A stretch of DNA of 64,000 nt from Icerya purchasi (lineage: Eukaryota; Arthropoda; Insecta; Hemiptera; Monophlebidae): contig CM077115.1 of the NCBI GenBank assembly GCA_039619475.1, positions 62,688,864 through 62,752,863 on the forward strand. Reading direction: 5' to 3'. Below the pieces are notes generated by a model. The model was not told where the DNA came from and did no database searches. It worked only from the letters and a program-made list of their open reading frames with translations. This document shows positions 54,070-64,000 of this stretch, in pieces (position 1 is the stretch's first letter; every line of letters starts with the position of its first letter). The translations under genes and the position numbers were made by a program.

Positions 54070-55770
54070 TGCATATATTCTTATTAAACATTCTATACTT
54101 GTTATGCGCTTATCATTGATGACGGTTAACTTGAACAATGCTATAAAGGAGTCAGTTAAAATTAGTACATTTTGTCCCACGTATTTTTTGGAATACATTG
54201 GACACTATTCGAATATTGCATACATTTCTGTAGTAGGTGATGAGCAGCGTATGCCAAGAAAAAAAAGTTTGAGATTCATGTTCGAATTCTAAAAGGTAGC
54301 GTTGCATTTATTCCGGGAAAAATCTACCGATTCCTCTGCGTAGAAGAAATCGGGAATTTATAAATAGAACATCGTTACGTTTTGAGCCTGAATGACAGAT
54401 ATTTAGAAATTTATCATCGGTCACCTCCGTCAGTACGAAACATCGATTTTTGAAAATTCGTCCTATATGGGACTAGTGTGGTGATACAACCAATTCCTAA
54501 TTACGAATACTTGTTATAACTTTCCATTAATGCTGATGAAGCGGTAAATTTCCAGTAAGGTCTGCTTAGAGAATTCATCAAGGTAGGGTGATATTAAACG
54601 AACAAGTGCATTACGTAAATATAACAAAGATGTGTGTACTTTGAAATAATTATAAAAAAATACAAAAAGGATGATTTTGCCTAAAACTGCCAGAACCCTC
54701 AAAAATTATAATAAAGCATAGGCCAAATGCAGATGGAAAATGTGAATGTTGAACTTTGACTTATCCAGAAGAAGTTTTGAGGATTGGAATCGCTCCTTTG
54801 CAATTTCAAAAAATATATTTGGAACACGATTTAAAACGGAAGCAATATTTTTCAAAATATTTTTCAATAGAGTTAAGCGTAAACTATAATGTATATAATT
54901 ATAAACATTAGTATCATTTATACGTTCCCGTAACTCCGTGCATATATTGTATAAATGCCACATAAACATATTTTATCATTATGATCTCTCGGTGCAAATA
55001 TACAAATACACGCACTGAAAAAAAAACAAAAACCCATAGATCCTAGAACCGCAGTAGTTCCAGAAAACTGAAAATATCGTTCCTTGAATCGCAAGAGTTT
55101 TTTACCTTTCTCATCAGGCCAGCTGTTGTATAAAGTAAAATAAAGCAGCAACAGTGAGTATAAACTCAATTGAATTCATCAAACGAAACGGTACGAAAAT
55201 ATACCTTTCCTGTACCATGAAAATCGTTGAATTTGAAAAATTTTAAATGGAAAATTATTTTTAATTTATGTCGAAATAGCGCAATGAAAATGAGTACGTT
55301 AACGCAGAAAAAAGACTGTGAAGCCAATTTCTAAATTTTTCCATCGGGTACATGCTTTTATTTTACGTATAAAGTCGAGGCATTAGCGCAAAAGGTAAAT
55401 ATCCTGTAATTAACGATTCGTGTGTGGTTACACTTGTTTAAAAAAAAACTTTTTATGCCGCAAATTTTATGCGCTACTAATTAACAGTTTCATAAAAAAA
55501 ATTCTTCTATTTTAAAACAAATAATATGCCAGAAGTTAGCTGAACCGATGGTGTCACCGATAGAGGACAATAGCGTACCCAGGATCGACCAATAATTAGA
55601 AGCGAGTTACTTTCAATGATAAAAAAGTGTTTACATTGTATTTATATAGCCTTTAGAAGGAGAGATAAAAAAAAGTTCCGGAATTAAGAAATTATTGAGA
55701 TCTAATAGATTAGATTAAATTCCTATCTTAACGATTATTATAACTATTTTTTCTGCTATAAACCACACTA
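54070..55770. other. Intron 1, nothing recognised
   Basis: AT-rich sequence. Short ORFs of 60-87 codons on the minus strand lack motifs. Confidence 0.45.
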
Positions 55771-55773
55771 TAC

Positions 55774-55888
55774 TATAAATGTGAACAATTCAAATTGACC
55801 GTTAATATATATAAAAAAAAAAATATATATATATATGTAACATTAGTAACCAAATGTTAAAAGTCAATTTAAATTGTTCACATTTATA
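55774..55888. repeat. Inverted repeat with 26-bp arms
   Basis: The arms tataaatgtgaacaattcaa (55774 onward, through attgac) and gtcaatttaaattgttcaca (to 55888) pair with one mismatch around an AT-rich core. A candidate MITE or cruciform-forming sequence. Confidence 0.85.
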
Positions 55889-55889
55889 T

Positions 55890-56930
55890 CATTAACGATT
55901 ATGTGAACACTATCAGTTTCTGATCAACTTTCATTATATTTTTGAATTTATTAAACTTTCAACTTTTGTCGGTAAATTTACAAAGAATAAGGAAAAATCC
56001 AAAAAAATTATATCTAATTTAAACTTGACCATCTTGCGAAAACATTATTATGAGTTGTTCGCTTTATCATCCGTTTAGATTTGTGAGCAAAATTTAAATT
56101 CCGCAATTATATGATCTAGATCACAGGCAACTTCCGTTGCTAGGAGGAAACTTTCTAGCACGTTTTTTGGATCATTCTTCGTTTCAACTAATTCATAACA
56201 AAGAGAAATAGTATTGAATAATGAACGATAAACTCAGATCCCACTTTGACGATTCTCCGTTCTTTATCCCCTGTGACTTCTTTATCGGTTCCCTTTTTTC
56301 CCTTCATTGGTAATGTGTTACATTAATATAGTGAGATTTTACCATTTGCCCTTAATAACTCACGTTGTTTTAAACATTTTTATCGCCGCTAATCGTAGCT
56401 TAGGAAACACGTTTTCAAGTCGATTACTGTGTATTTGAAATTTATTAAAATGCCTATAAGTTATACGATATTATTGCACTATAGTAATTATTACTAATTA
56501 TCTGGTCCCTGAAAATTGGAAAAAACAGCGCGAACTTTTAAATACGTTTTATCGCTTCTCCGAATTTGTAACAACAGTCAAAAATGGTAAATTTAAATGT
56601 ACGCACAAAGCAAGCGGTCAGAGCACAGCTAATTACTGTCACTTAACTTCGCTTGCAAATATGCATTAAGAATAAACCGACAAGGACACGGAAACTTCTC
56701 TTCCCGTCTATTCGAATCTAAAAAATGTTTAAATTTGAAAGTCCGAAATGAAGTACGGAACTGAAATATTTTCGCGCTGATTCCGGCAATATTTTTTATT
56801 ACGGGCAGAGTTCGAATTCGTCGGAAAGTCGTTATAACGTGTGCAATGTATCTCCTAAACAGGTTGTTATATTACAATCCGTTCGTTTTTGTTTTTTTTT
56901 TAATTAACGTGAAACGCAGTTCAGTAGTAA
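55890..56930. other. Intron 1, nothing recognised
   Basis: AT-rich sequence without coding or repeat motifs I can name. Confidence 0.45.
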
Positions 56931-56939
56931 AAACGAATG

Positions 56940-57560
56940 TGTACATGAGTCGGACGAAAGAAATGAATGTAAATAACTGCCGGAGAATAGAAATAGTGAC
57001 CCAATATAAATACTTCGGATAATGTTGGATCAACAGTTAAGGTGGGGCGTACATACAGAACAGAAAGGAAACTAGAGCAACCTTACCAACATTATACACA
57101 TCAAAGAAATATATAAAAATGGTGCATCCTGCGCTAGTGGAATCGAGAATAAGATATAGAATTCAAGCATAATGGCTAGGAAAACATACAATAGGTAAGC
57201 TGCAAATAAAATGCTTGAAATTAATATCAGAGCAGGAAGGCGTGACCGAAAGTGAAATAATTTAGAGAAAAAAACCCGCTGAGCGTTAGAGGAATTTACT
57301 TTATAATGATACGAGAATACATAATGACAGAAAATTGAGATGGATCTGGAGAAAAGAAGAGAAATAGAGTACGGGCTAAGGGAAAACTATCTGTACAAAC
57401 TGCCGTTAGCTAAAACATAGATGGGCGAGCAAACAGACAAATACGTTATAACTTTGACGATAAATAAAATGACTAAAGAAATATATCGGTGAAGGAAAAT
57501 CTGAGGTGAAAAAAAGGGAGAAAAGCTAATGGTGCCTGAAATCGGACAATGTATGAATAA
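56940..57560 (+). pseudogene. Non-LTR RT thumb/C-terminal fragment
   Basis: Plus frames read VTQYKYFG near 57000-57020, where RTs have IKYLGI.LD..L.W. GNKSNLTNIIHIKEIYKNGA follows, then SGIENKIYNSSIMARKTYNR near 57145-57195, matching the (Y)G...W......I.KI...QKK.LK block, and MLEINIRAGR. The order fits the region after the YADD box of a CR1/L2/BovB-type ORF2. Stops and frame changes are numerous. Confidence 0.5.
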
Positions 57561-57564
57561 CGAT

Positions 57565-58350
57565 AAGCATCAAATAAGCGAAAAAGGTTCGAAAAACAGC
57601 GACAACCAATTGTGGAAACCAAGGGGAAGGAAAGGGACAGCATACAATTTAAATAAATAATAGATTAATTACAGATAGGTTAATAATATGTAAAAAATAG
57701 GATAGTTTGTAACAAAATATTTTGCGCGGCAACAAGTATCTATCGACAATATTGTAGTATAGAAATTATTAGATATAAGGAAACTCGTCGACAAGTGCTT
57801 AGCTTGAGAGGACAGTGTGTGTGAATGATTATAAGTATACATATTTTCAGAAAAGAAAGCAATATTATGCAGTGCAAGAATCAGTATTGACAATTATTAA
57901 TAATGGTTTTCCCAAGCAAATAAATAAACAAATAAAAACACTAAAATTTTGATTACGGAAATTATGCAGAACATTACAATTTGCACTAGCGAAAATAATC
58001 GAATCAAGACAATTATGACTAAAATGCGCGATGAAGGGATGAAATTAGTAAAGTAAAAAAAAGAATAAGCTTAAGAAATGTTCACCCTGAAAGGACAATA
58101 AAATCGTGTCCAAAATAACGATAAAAACATTTTGAAAGGTGTCAGAAAATGTATGAATCATCTAATGGTGTGTGAATACCGTAGTAAAGGTTGCTATTTT
58201 AACTTAAATTTAAATAGTTAATTTTTCGCTACACCAATTACAATTAAATAAAAGTGAATTATGAAAGAGTGTAATTACCATGTAAGTGATAGAACAGATT
58301 TTAAAAATATATTTGAAATAGATTCCCCCCTTATTAATGAACAAAAACAA
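57565..58350. other. Intron 1, nothing recognised
   Basis: AT-rich, with no motifs. Confidence 0.4.
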
Positions 58351-58354
58351 GAAT

Positions 58355-58568
58355 AAGTATAAATTTATTCTAATACATCAAAATAAATAGTTCAATTTAA
58401 AGAAACGTTTTTGAGCTACATCATCAGCTCACAATTCACAGTACACTTAAAAGCTAAAAGCACACTAGTGCAGTTTTCGTTCTGTTAGTTTGATAATAGA
58501 TATAGGCCGAAGAAACGTTTCTTTAAATTGAGGTATTTATTTTAGTTCATTAAAGCAGATTTATACTT
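58355..58568. repeat. Imperfect inverted repeat with about 55-bp arms
   Basis: The left arm (58355-58410, containing caatttaaagaaacgttt) and right arm (58513-58568, containing aaacgtttctttaaattg) are reverse complements with several mismatches, separated by about 100 bp. The spacer includes catcatcagctcacaattca, related to the ctgatgat loop at 24.42 kb. Likely a small non-autonomous element. Confidence 0.8.
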
Positions 58569-58891
58569 ACTAAGCTCAATGGAAATTAGCTTCATCGTTT
58601 GTGAGAGTTTGGCATTTAATCGTCGAGAATTAAGAAGCATTTTTTACATTACAATAAATAATTTGAAGTACATAATTTGTAAAATTGTTAATTTTCTTTA
58701 AGCTGAAACGCGGAATACTTTTTTTTTTTTATTATTAATTGTCGGGGTTACGATTATAATTATAATTCGATTTCGGCTCACAAAAAATGTAGAAATTTCG
58801 AATTTCCCATTTACCCGATATTTATTTAAGTTAGAAAACTCAGCGATGAAAATAATTACCGTTCGGTTTGAAATGATTTACGAAATCTTAC

Positions 58892-59290
58892 CTTTAACTT
58901 CACGAAACAAGGTTCACCGTAATCCTTGTCTTTATCCAGTAACACCTTTGGCGGCGTCTTCGGAATGGGCACATTGCAGTCAGTCGGCTTCGTATAGTAT
59001 GGCCGTGCAAATGTCGGAAGGAAGATGTAGACTGTAGAGATGAGGGCAACCGGAATAGCGAAAGCATAGCCATAAATGGTACATATCAACTGGTTAAAAA
59101 TCGACAGCAGTGGCAGATCGACGAGAAACGGTCTATAAATGTTATAGACCGTCAGAATGAGATTGACGTAAAATTCGAACAGGAACAGAGTGGTGCTCGT
59201 GATCCAAAGCCATATTTCAGAGAATAAATTCTGCACTATCCATTTACCCCCGTACAGGAAAGTATCGATGGCTAACGAAATTGATCTCAT
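58892..59290 (-). CDS. EPHX4-like coding exon 1: start codon and membrane anchor
   Basis: This exon of 399 bases encodes residues 1-133, ends FVKLK in phase 0 and is followed by GTAAGA. The ATG is the first in frame after a 3' splice site (TTATCATTTCAG, 59325-59314), leaving a 23-base leader in this exon. The protein begins MRSISLAIDTFLYGGKWIVQ. Hydrophobic segments lie at about 27-49 (IWLWITSTTLFLFEFYVNLI) and about 61-93 (with IPVALISTVYIFLPTF). Human EPHX4 has one N-terminal anchor, so this region is longer and may cross the membrane more than once. The Lys/Pro-rich linker (VPIPKTPPKVLLDKDKD) leads to the hydrolase domain. Confidence 0.85.
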
Positions 59291-59312
59291 TTTGCGTATG
59301 CCGCTTTCCGTT

Positions 59313-59675
59313 GCTGAAATGATAAAACGCGGACACTAAGCACGTACAGTATTAACGCTGTGCGTACCGGCACCGTATTTCCGAACTAGCATTCGTCGTT
59401 CTCCGATAAGGCCAATAGTTTCTCTTTCACACCACTTATCACGTTTCATGTTCTCGCTGTCAACTGTTATATGACGCTACTTCTCTTACCGATGCTCGGA
59501 CGATAATAGTTTCGGTCGCCGTTCGTATTATCAACGCGCGCTTCGAACAGTGATTGCTGGTTTTTACCTGAATTCTGTCGAGAAATCTTTTAGAGCATAC
59601 GCCTTCTCTTTTTACCTCGGCAAACTGAACACTAACAATCGAAATCGAGTAACTTTGTTCGTGCTTTTCATTCAA
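59313..59675 (-). promoter_or_regulatory. Putative promoter and 5' UTR region of the EPHX4-like gene
   Basis: This stretch is richer in CpG than its surroundings. On the minus strand an Inr-like GTTCAGTTTG lies near 59633-59624. Candidate 5' splice sites occur at GCCGAG|GTAAAAAG (near 59618) and ATTCAG|GTAAAAACC (exon end 59568). With the 3' splice site at 59314-59315 this suggests a small non-coding first exon. Transcription start and donor choice are inferred. Confidence 0.4.
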
Positions 59676-59699
59676 AAATGTAAAGGCAGAAAAATTGTA

Positions 59700-59962
59700 C
59701 GCACCTGTGTAGTCGGAACGTAATCGAAAAAAGAATAAATAAATAATTCAAGGAAAATGATCGAAATACCGTTTTTCCCCATCTACGTGTACGCCAGTAA
59801 AAAATTAATTCCTTTTGAATTGGGTAAAACAGTGAAAGAAGGAAAAATATTATTCATGCATTTATAAATAAGTAAAACCTTAACAAGATTTTATAAAATA
59901 TCGACAATTGGTTTTAAATGCATTAACAGGAAAAACAAACTTATATTAAATACACACATATA

Positions 59963-59997
<35 letters not shown>

Positions 59998-60235
59998 TAG
60001 GGGATTGGTTTCGCTGGACGCTTCGCGGCCCTTTTTTTCGGACCAGAAGTTATTTTTCTTTGTAAATTATCGTAAAGACTGTGGCGTTTACATATATTTT
60101 GAATACGTCAATCAAAAAAGTGACGTTTAGATTAAAATATCTGAAACCGCTAACAGGGTAATATATGTCAGAGGATTATGTTAATTTTAGTTGTTTTTAA
60201 AATAAGACATTAACAATATTTATGTTTTTAAATGC
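59700..60235. other. Upstream flank, nothing recognised apart from a TA tract
   Basis: It holds a (TA)n tract and a short GC-richer patch at about 60005-60045. No gene. Confidence 0.45.
59957..59995. repeat. (TA)n microsatellite
   Basis: TA tract of about 39 bp. Confidence 0.9.
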
Positions 60236-60251
60236 AATGATGAAATTTGTT

Positions 60252-60734
60252 TTTCAAAATTTGGACCCTTTAATTTTAATATTTTGGGGGTCTCGTATTT
60301 TTCCTATATTCTAGCGATTGAAATACATCATTTAAAACAAAGAGTGACACCTTCCAGCTACCATGGATAGAGCAGTGGACTTCTTTTTAGTTTCCAGTTT
60401 TTCCGCCTTAGCGTGTATTTTACCAAATTCTGGTCCCGAAATATCAACATTTTTCGAATTTCTTATTTTTCCTCTATTCCGGAGACCTTAGTGTGCAGAT
60501 TGAGAAGAAAATCAATACCGTAACTCATATAGATCCAGTTGAGAAATTTTTTAAAACATTTTTAATTGATCACATTTTTCAAAATTTAGGCGTTTTAATT
60601 TGGAAATTTTGGGGGTTTCATACTTTTTCTATATTGTAGCGGTTGAAATACATGATTTAAAAAAAAGAATGACCCTCCAGCCACCATGAAAAGAGCTATG
60701 AACTTTTTGTTAGTTTCCAGTATTTCCGCTTTAA
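60252..60734. repeat. Diverged tandem repeat, about 320-bp period, left of piggyBac
   Basis: The block ttttcaaaatttggaccctt...attttgggggtct...tttttagtttccagtttttc (60252-60412) recurs in diverged form at about 60573-60734. The intervening stretch (about 60413-60570) matches 62045-62215 beyond the piggyBac copy. The array was therefore continuous before insertion. Confidence 0.75.
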
Positions 60735-62045
60735 CCCTAGATCGCTCGCTCTATGAGCATTTTGCCGCCCGCAAACAAAAAATTCGTGTTATTTCGTACA
60801 TGATGCATTTGTCAAGGTAAAGCGTCCTAGTAGCTTCCCGTCCGTACCTCACCACCTTGTTTTAGAAATTTGAAGAAATTCAATGTCCGGGTGACCGGAA
60901 TAGACAACAGTTGTTGTTGATGGGTCGCGTTTGGCGGCATATTGCTCACTGCGCGACTACTCACGTAAGTAAAATTCGTGTGCTTGGTTTTTTACCATAG
61001 TTGAGATATTACTCATTGTGTCTATAGTGTTATTTTGATGTAAATAGCGTAAAAATATTGATATTTACTTTGTTTTGATTAGTTATTGGGAGTTTTTTTT
61101 TTTTATTTTTGTTTTGCGTAGTTTATTCTATATCTTTTTAGGGAAGTAACGTGTGACGAAAAAACAAAAAAGAAATACCACTTTACTTTCCTCCGGCTAC
61201 TAAAAATAAAGTTAAGCCGAGTACAATATTCGGATTTGGTGAGAAGAAGGTTTTCATATCCTATGTGTCTAATAAAATGCAAATTTACACGATGATAATA
61301 AGATCGTTGAAACTGCTGAGAAACCAGAAATCATAACATATTACCGTGGGACTAAAGGCGGAATGAAAGAAGAATATTCGGTGGGTAGAATGACTTGCAG
61401 ACGGCCGATGGGATTATTTTTCTCAATTCCGAATATTGCCGGTATAAATAGTCAAATAATATATGAAGAAAATACTGACCACTCATTATTACAACGAATG
61501 TTGTTTTCGAAAGATATTGCTCCGGCTATGACTAGACGCCATATAATTAGAAGATCCGACATAAACACTTTGCAGAAACCAAATCGCGCGATTTGTGCCA
61601 TCAGAACATCAAAATATACTCTCAGGTAAAGAAGGTATATGCGCAGTATGTCCGTCCAAGAAAAATAGAAGGACCAAGAAAGGGTGCAATAGATACGTAA
61701 AGTTACTGTGCAACGAATATTGTATGTTCACGTGTCAGGACTGTTTTGCTGAAATACATGTCGTAGATAATGAAACGTTCAATCTTATTATTAAGTTTAA
61801 TTTTTCTCTTTTTTATGTAGGTTGAGATAAATATGTTAAAATTCAATAAATCTTACCTAAGATTTCCCAAAGCATTTTTATTTTTCTAATACTAAATACA
61901 AAACTTAAATAAATGTTACTTTTTCTGATAGTTTATGTTTTATTCTATCCTTTTAAAATCCTTGATTTATTTAACTATTATTTGCAAAAAAAAATCATTT
62001 TAAGTATGGACGGCAAAGTGCTCCCCACGCGATCACTCACGTTTC
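60735..62045 (+). mobile_element. Degenerate piggyBac element inserted at TTAA
   Basis: The left end is TTAA (60731-60734) followed by CCCTAGATCGCTCGCTCTAT, the CCCTAG terminus typical of piggyBac. A subterminal GGCGGCATATTGCTCAC... at about 60930-60965 reappears as GACGGCAAAGTGCTC...ACTCACGTTTC near the right end (62010-62046). The right TTAA and CTAGGG have mutated. A plus-strand transposase remnant lies at 61.28-61.76 kb. The 1.3-kb length and lost N-terminal two-thirds of the transposase show it is internally deleted. Confidence 0.8.
61280..61760 (+). pseudogene. piggyBac transposase C-terminal fragment with Cys-rich domain
   Basis: Plus peptides: EIITYYRGTKGGMKEEYSVG, then MTCRRPMGLFFSIPNIAGIN and SQIIYEEN. 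These match piggyBac transposases (YN.TKGGVD..D.....YS..R.TRRWP...F...L..A..NA.I.Y). The position of the third catalytic Asp (VD..D) reads MKEE, so it is lost. A one-base shift near 61625 leads to [20 protein letters not shown]...[13 protein letters not shown], the terminal cross-brace zinc domain, with most Cys residues present. The earlier catalytic region is not readable. Confidence 0.85.
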
Positions 62046-62360
62046 ACGGAAAGGCGCTGAGTATTTTTCCAAATTTTGGATATCAAAATTTTTCGAGTTT
62101 TTTATTTTTCCTGTATTCTAGAGACTTCAGTATGCAAGTTAAAACGGAAAACAATACCATTAGTCATATAGAACCGGCTGTGGAATCTTTTAAAAATTAT
62201 TTGCTTAAAACTTATTTTCATATTTTTAAAAATTTGGGGCCTTTAATTTTAAAATCTTGAGCGTCTTACAATTTTATTATGATTTGGCGAAGAAAATACG
62301 TCGGAAAAAAAATGAACTTTCTAGTTACTATAGAATGGTTTGTACGATTTTTTTTCTTGC
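62045..62360. repeat. Right-hand part of the diverged repeat interrupted by piggyBac
   Basis: The stretch ggcgctgagtatttttccaa and onward to gaaccggctgtggaatcttt matches 60425-60545. The following ttaaaaatttggggccttta matches the unit starts at 60258 and 60576. It gives the pre-insertion state of the piggyBac target. Confidence 0.7.
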
Positions 62361-62716
62361 AGATTTATGTAATAGACAGCGCAACACACATTTTGGTGCC
62401 TGCTGTTTTTGAACTGTTTCTAAGTAATTTTTGGGTGCAGAATCGAAAACAATTTTTATATTTAGTCTGTCAGATTTAGTTTTTGAGATAGGCTATATTG
62501 AGCTCTTTTAGAATAAAATCACGTTTTTTATTAACTCAAACATATTTCAAGTTATAAATATTAGTATTTACTACAAGGCCTCATTAAAAACAATGGATAC
62601 TAAGTAAGGAATTTATTTCACAAAGTAGATAAACACATAATATTCATGGCTTATCACTTAAAAATTGTGTTTTATACGATTTTCTAGCATGCAGTATAAC
62701 ATTCTTGCTGTAAAGT

Positions 62717-64000
62717 TCAACAGTAATCGGCCAGCATATGGGCAACCCATCTTCCTTGACATCGTTCTTCCAACGTTCTAATGTCCTGATGAAAACTTTC
62801 CTCCTGCTCTTTACTGTAATCCCCTAGGTTTTGTGGAAATCGATCTAAGTGGTTGTGAAGGTAGGGAAGTTTTATGCTCATAATGCAGTCGAGAACATTA
62901 AAGTTAGCAAACATAGTTTCTACTAATTTTGTATAATTTTCTGCTTTATGATTGCCAAGAAAATTTTGCACAACTTCAACAAATGATCACCAAGCATTAG
63001 ATTCAATCTCGCTCATTGATGCGATAAATTGTGTATCTTTTATGAGCTGTCTTAATTTGAGGACCATCAAATATGCCTCTTTTCAGTTTTTCCATGCTGA
63101 TTCCAGGAAATTTACGTATTAAGTGCCCAAAGCAAAGTCCATCTCGGTTTAACACCTTCATAAATTGATTCAAAAGCCCTAACTCGATATGCAAAGGTGG
63201 AAATATGATTTTCTCTCTTGCATCTAAAGGTTCGTTAATTACGTTTTGTTTTCCTCGAACCATGACGTTTTTTAGGGGCCAATTTTTGCTAACCCAATTC
63301 TGATCCTTAGCTCTGCTATCCCAAAGACATATAAAGCAAATATATTTTGTGTTTCCACTTTGCTGTTAAAGGAGAAAGTTTTTACCGTTTTTAAATAGTC
63401 ACAAATCACCCACTGATGTTCCTCATATTTAATTTTTTTCAGGACCAGTGATATTATTTCGTATTCCTCTTTCAAAATGGTAGAATGGCCAATAGGTATT
63501 GTTCCATATTTATTACGGTCGTTCAAAAGAACACATTTTAAACTACCTTTTGAGCTATCAATAAAAAAACTTCCCTCGTCTGATGTGTATTTCGATAAAC
63601 CCATTGCTTCTAAGAGTCTTTCTGTATCATTACAGAATGCCGGGTTATTTTCTTGAGAGAAAAAGGACAACAGATCTGTTTCTCTTTTACGATAAAATGT
63701 AGTGTTAGTACCCGGTTTAAGCAGATTCTTTTACGAGTAATTCTGAAGACTTTTTTGAGAGCTTCAAGTCTCTACTGAGATCGTTCAGTTCTTGTTGATT
63801 GGAACGTTGAGGCTTATCTGCATCTGCTTCAAAATCACTATCGCTCTCTGATTGCGCATTACCACCTTCATTAGATACTAATGGTTCGATTTCGTTTTTC
63901 GAGAGTCGTCTAGGCAGACTATTAAATAATGGAATGGGGATTTCATCCGAATGCGGTGCCGGCTTCCCTGCTGAATTAAGATCGGGATATGTTCATTTGT
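62717..64000 (-). pseudogene. Member of a multi-copy family of unknown function ('PPLHIxLGL...FHQDI' type), broken; runs off the window
   Basis: Minus peptides in order: EPLVSNEGGNAQSESDSDFE (63.88-63.82 kb), LLSFFSQENNPAFCND, FFIDSSKGSLKCVLLNDRNK, CFICLWDSRAKDQNWVSKNW (63.33-63.28 kb), IIFPPLHIELGLLNQFMKVL, KFPGISMEKLKRGIFDGPQI, SMSEIESNAW, then a stop, and KLPYLHNHLDRFPQNLGDYS...EESFHQDIRTLEERCQGRW. I recall this arrangement from many near-identical uncharacterised proteins in arthropods and cnidarians, which suggests spread by a mobile element, but I know no demonstrated function. Frame changes near 63.71, 63.34 and 63.04 kb and a TGA near 62.99 kb make this copy a pseudogene. Its 5' end lies beyond 64000. 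Confidence 0.75.

Larger units (their letters stand above)
4258..59313 (-). other. EPHX4-like gene: whole coding span, six coding exons
   Basis: Coding exons in order on the minus strand are 59290-58892, 47452-47316, 28209-28097, 26109-25947, 20950-20814 and 4643-4258. All introns begin GT and end AG, and phases run 0, 2, 1, 2, 1, giving 444 residues without a stop. Introns are about 11.4, 19.1, 2.0, 5.0 and 16.2 kb. Family features are an N-terminal membrane region, an alpha/beta hydrolase core with HGFP (residues 158-161), a nucleophile elbow at 227-232, acid Asp360 and His387. The elbow is GHGWGG, so the expected nucleophile is Gly229. EPHX4 proteins are integral endoplasmic-reticulum-type membrane proteins related to epoxide hydrolases; location and inactivity here are inferred. 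The first coding exon appears to be preceded by a 3' splice site at 59314-59315, implying a non-coding first exon. Confidence 0.85.

Overview
This is an AT-rich animal nuclear window, almost certainly from an insect. It has spliceosomal introns with GT/AG ends, no dense bacterial-style gene packing, TA-dinucleotide microsatellites, and an arthropod-type mix of non-LTR retrotransposons, a Penelope-like element, piggyBac and a pogo/Tigger-like element. The sequence does not settle the order.

The host content is essentially one gene on the minus strand, with coding exons spread over about 55 kb (59290 down to 4258). I assembled six coding exons by hand: 59290-58892, 47452-47316, 28209-28097, 26109-25947, 20950-20814 and 4643-4258. 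Every junction has GT/AG ends and the phases match exactly, giving an uninterrupted 444-residue protein. It is an epoxide hydrolase 4 (EPHX4/ABHD7)-like, membrane-anchored alpha/beta hydrolase. The oxyanion-hole HGFP, the acid Asp and the His are present, but the nucleophile elbow reads GHGWGG where catalytic members have GHDWGG. The catalytic Asp is a Gly, so it is probably a non-catalytic member (pseudoenzyme). A CpG-richer 5' region with an Inr-like motif lies at about 59.31-59.67 kb.

The introns are filled with mobile DNA. Intron 1 (58.9-47.5 kb) holds a Tigger-like element with intact terminal inverted repeats, plus RT and RNase H fragments. Intron 2 (47.3-28.2 kb) holds a structurally complete jockey-type retrotransposon with two open frames (32.0-36.6 kb), a degenerate Penelope-like element with a GIY-YIG domain, a 77-bp tandem repeat, and a nested insertion with a clear 7-bp target-site duplication. 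Intron 5 (20.8-4.6 kb) holds a long decayed element with an L1-like ORF1 and a CR1/L2-like ORF2, and several 5'-truncated retrotransposon tails.

Upstream of the host gene (59.7-64.0 kb) are a degenerate piggyBac copy sitting at a TTAA inside a diverged repeat, and a frameshifted copy of a multi-copy family of unknown function. Downstream (1-4.2 kb) only repeats and short inverted repeats are visible. I saw no tRNA, rRNA or CRISPR. All coordinates for decayed elements are approximate; exon and intact-ORF coordinates are exact as read.
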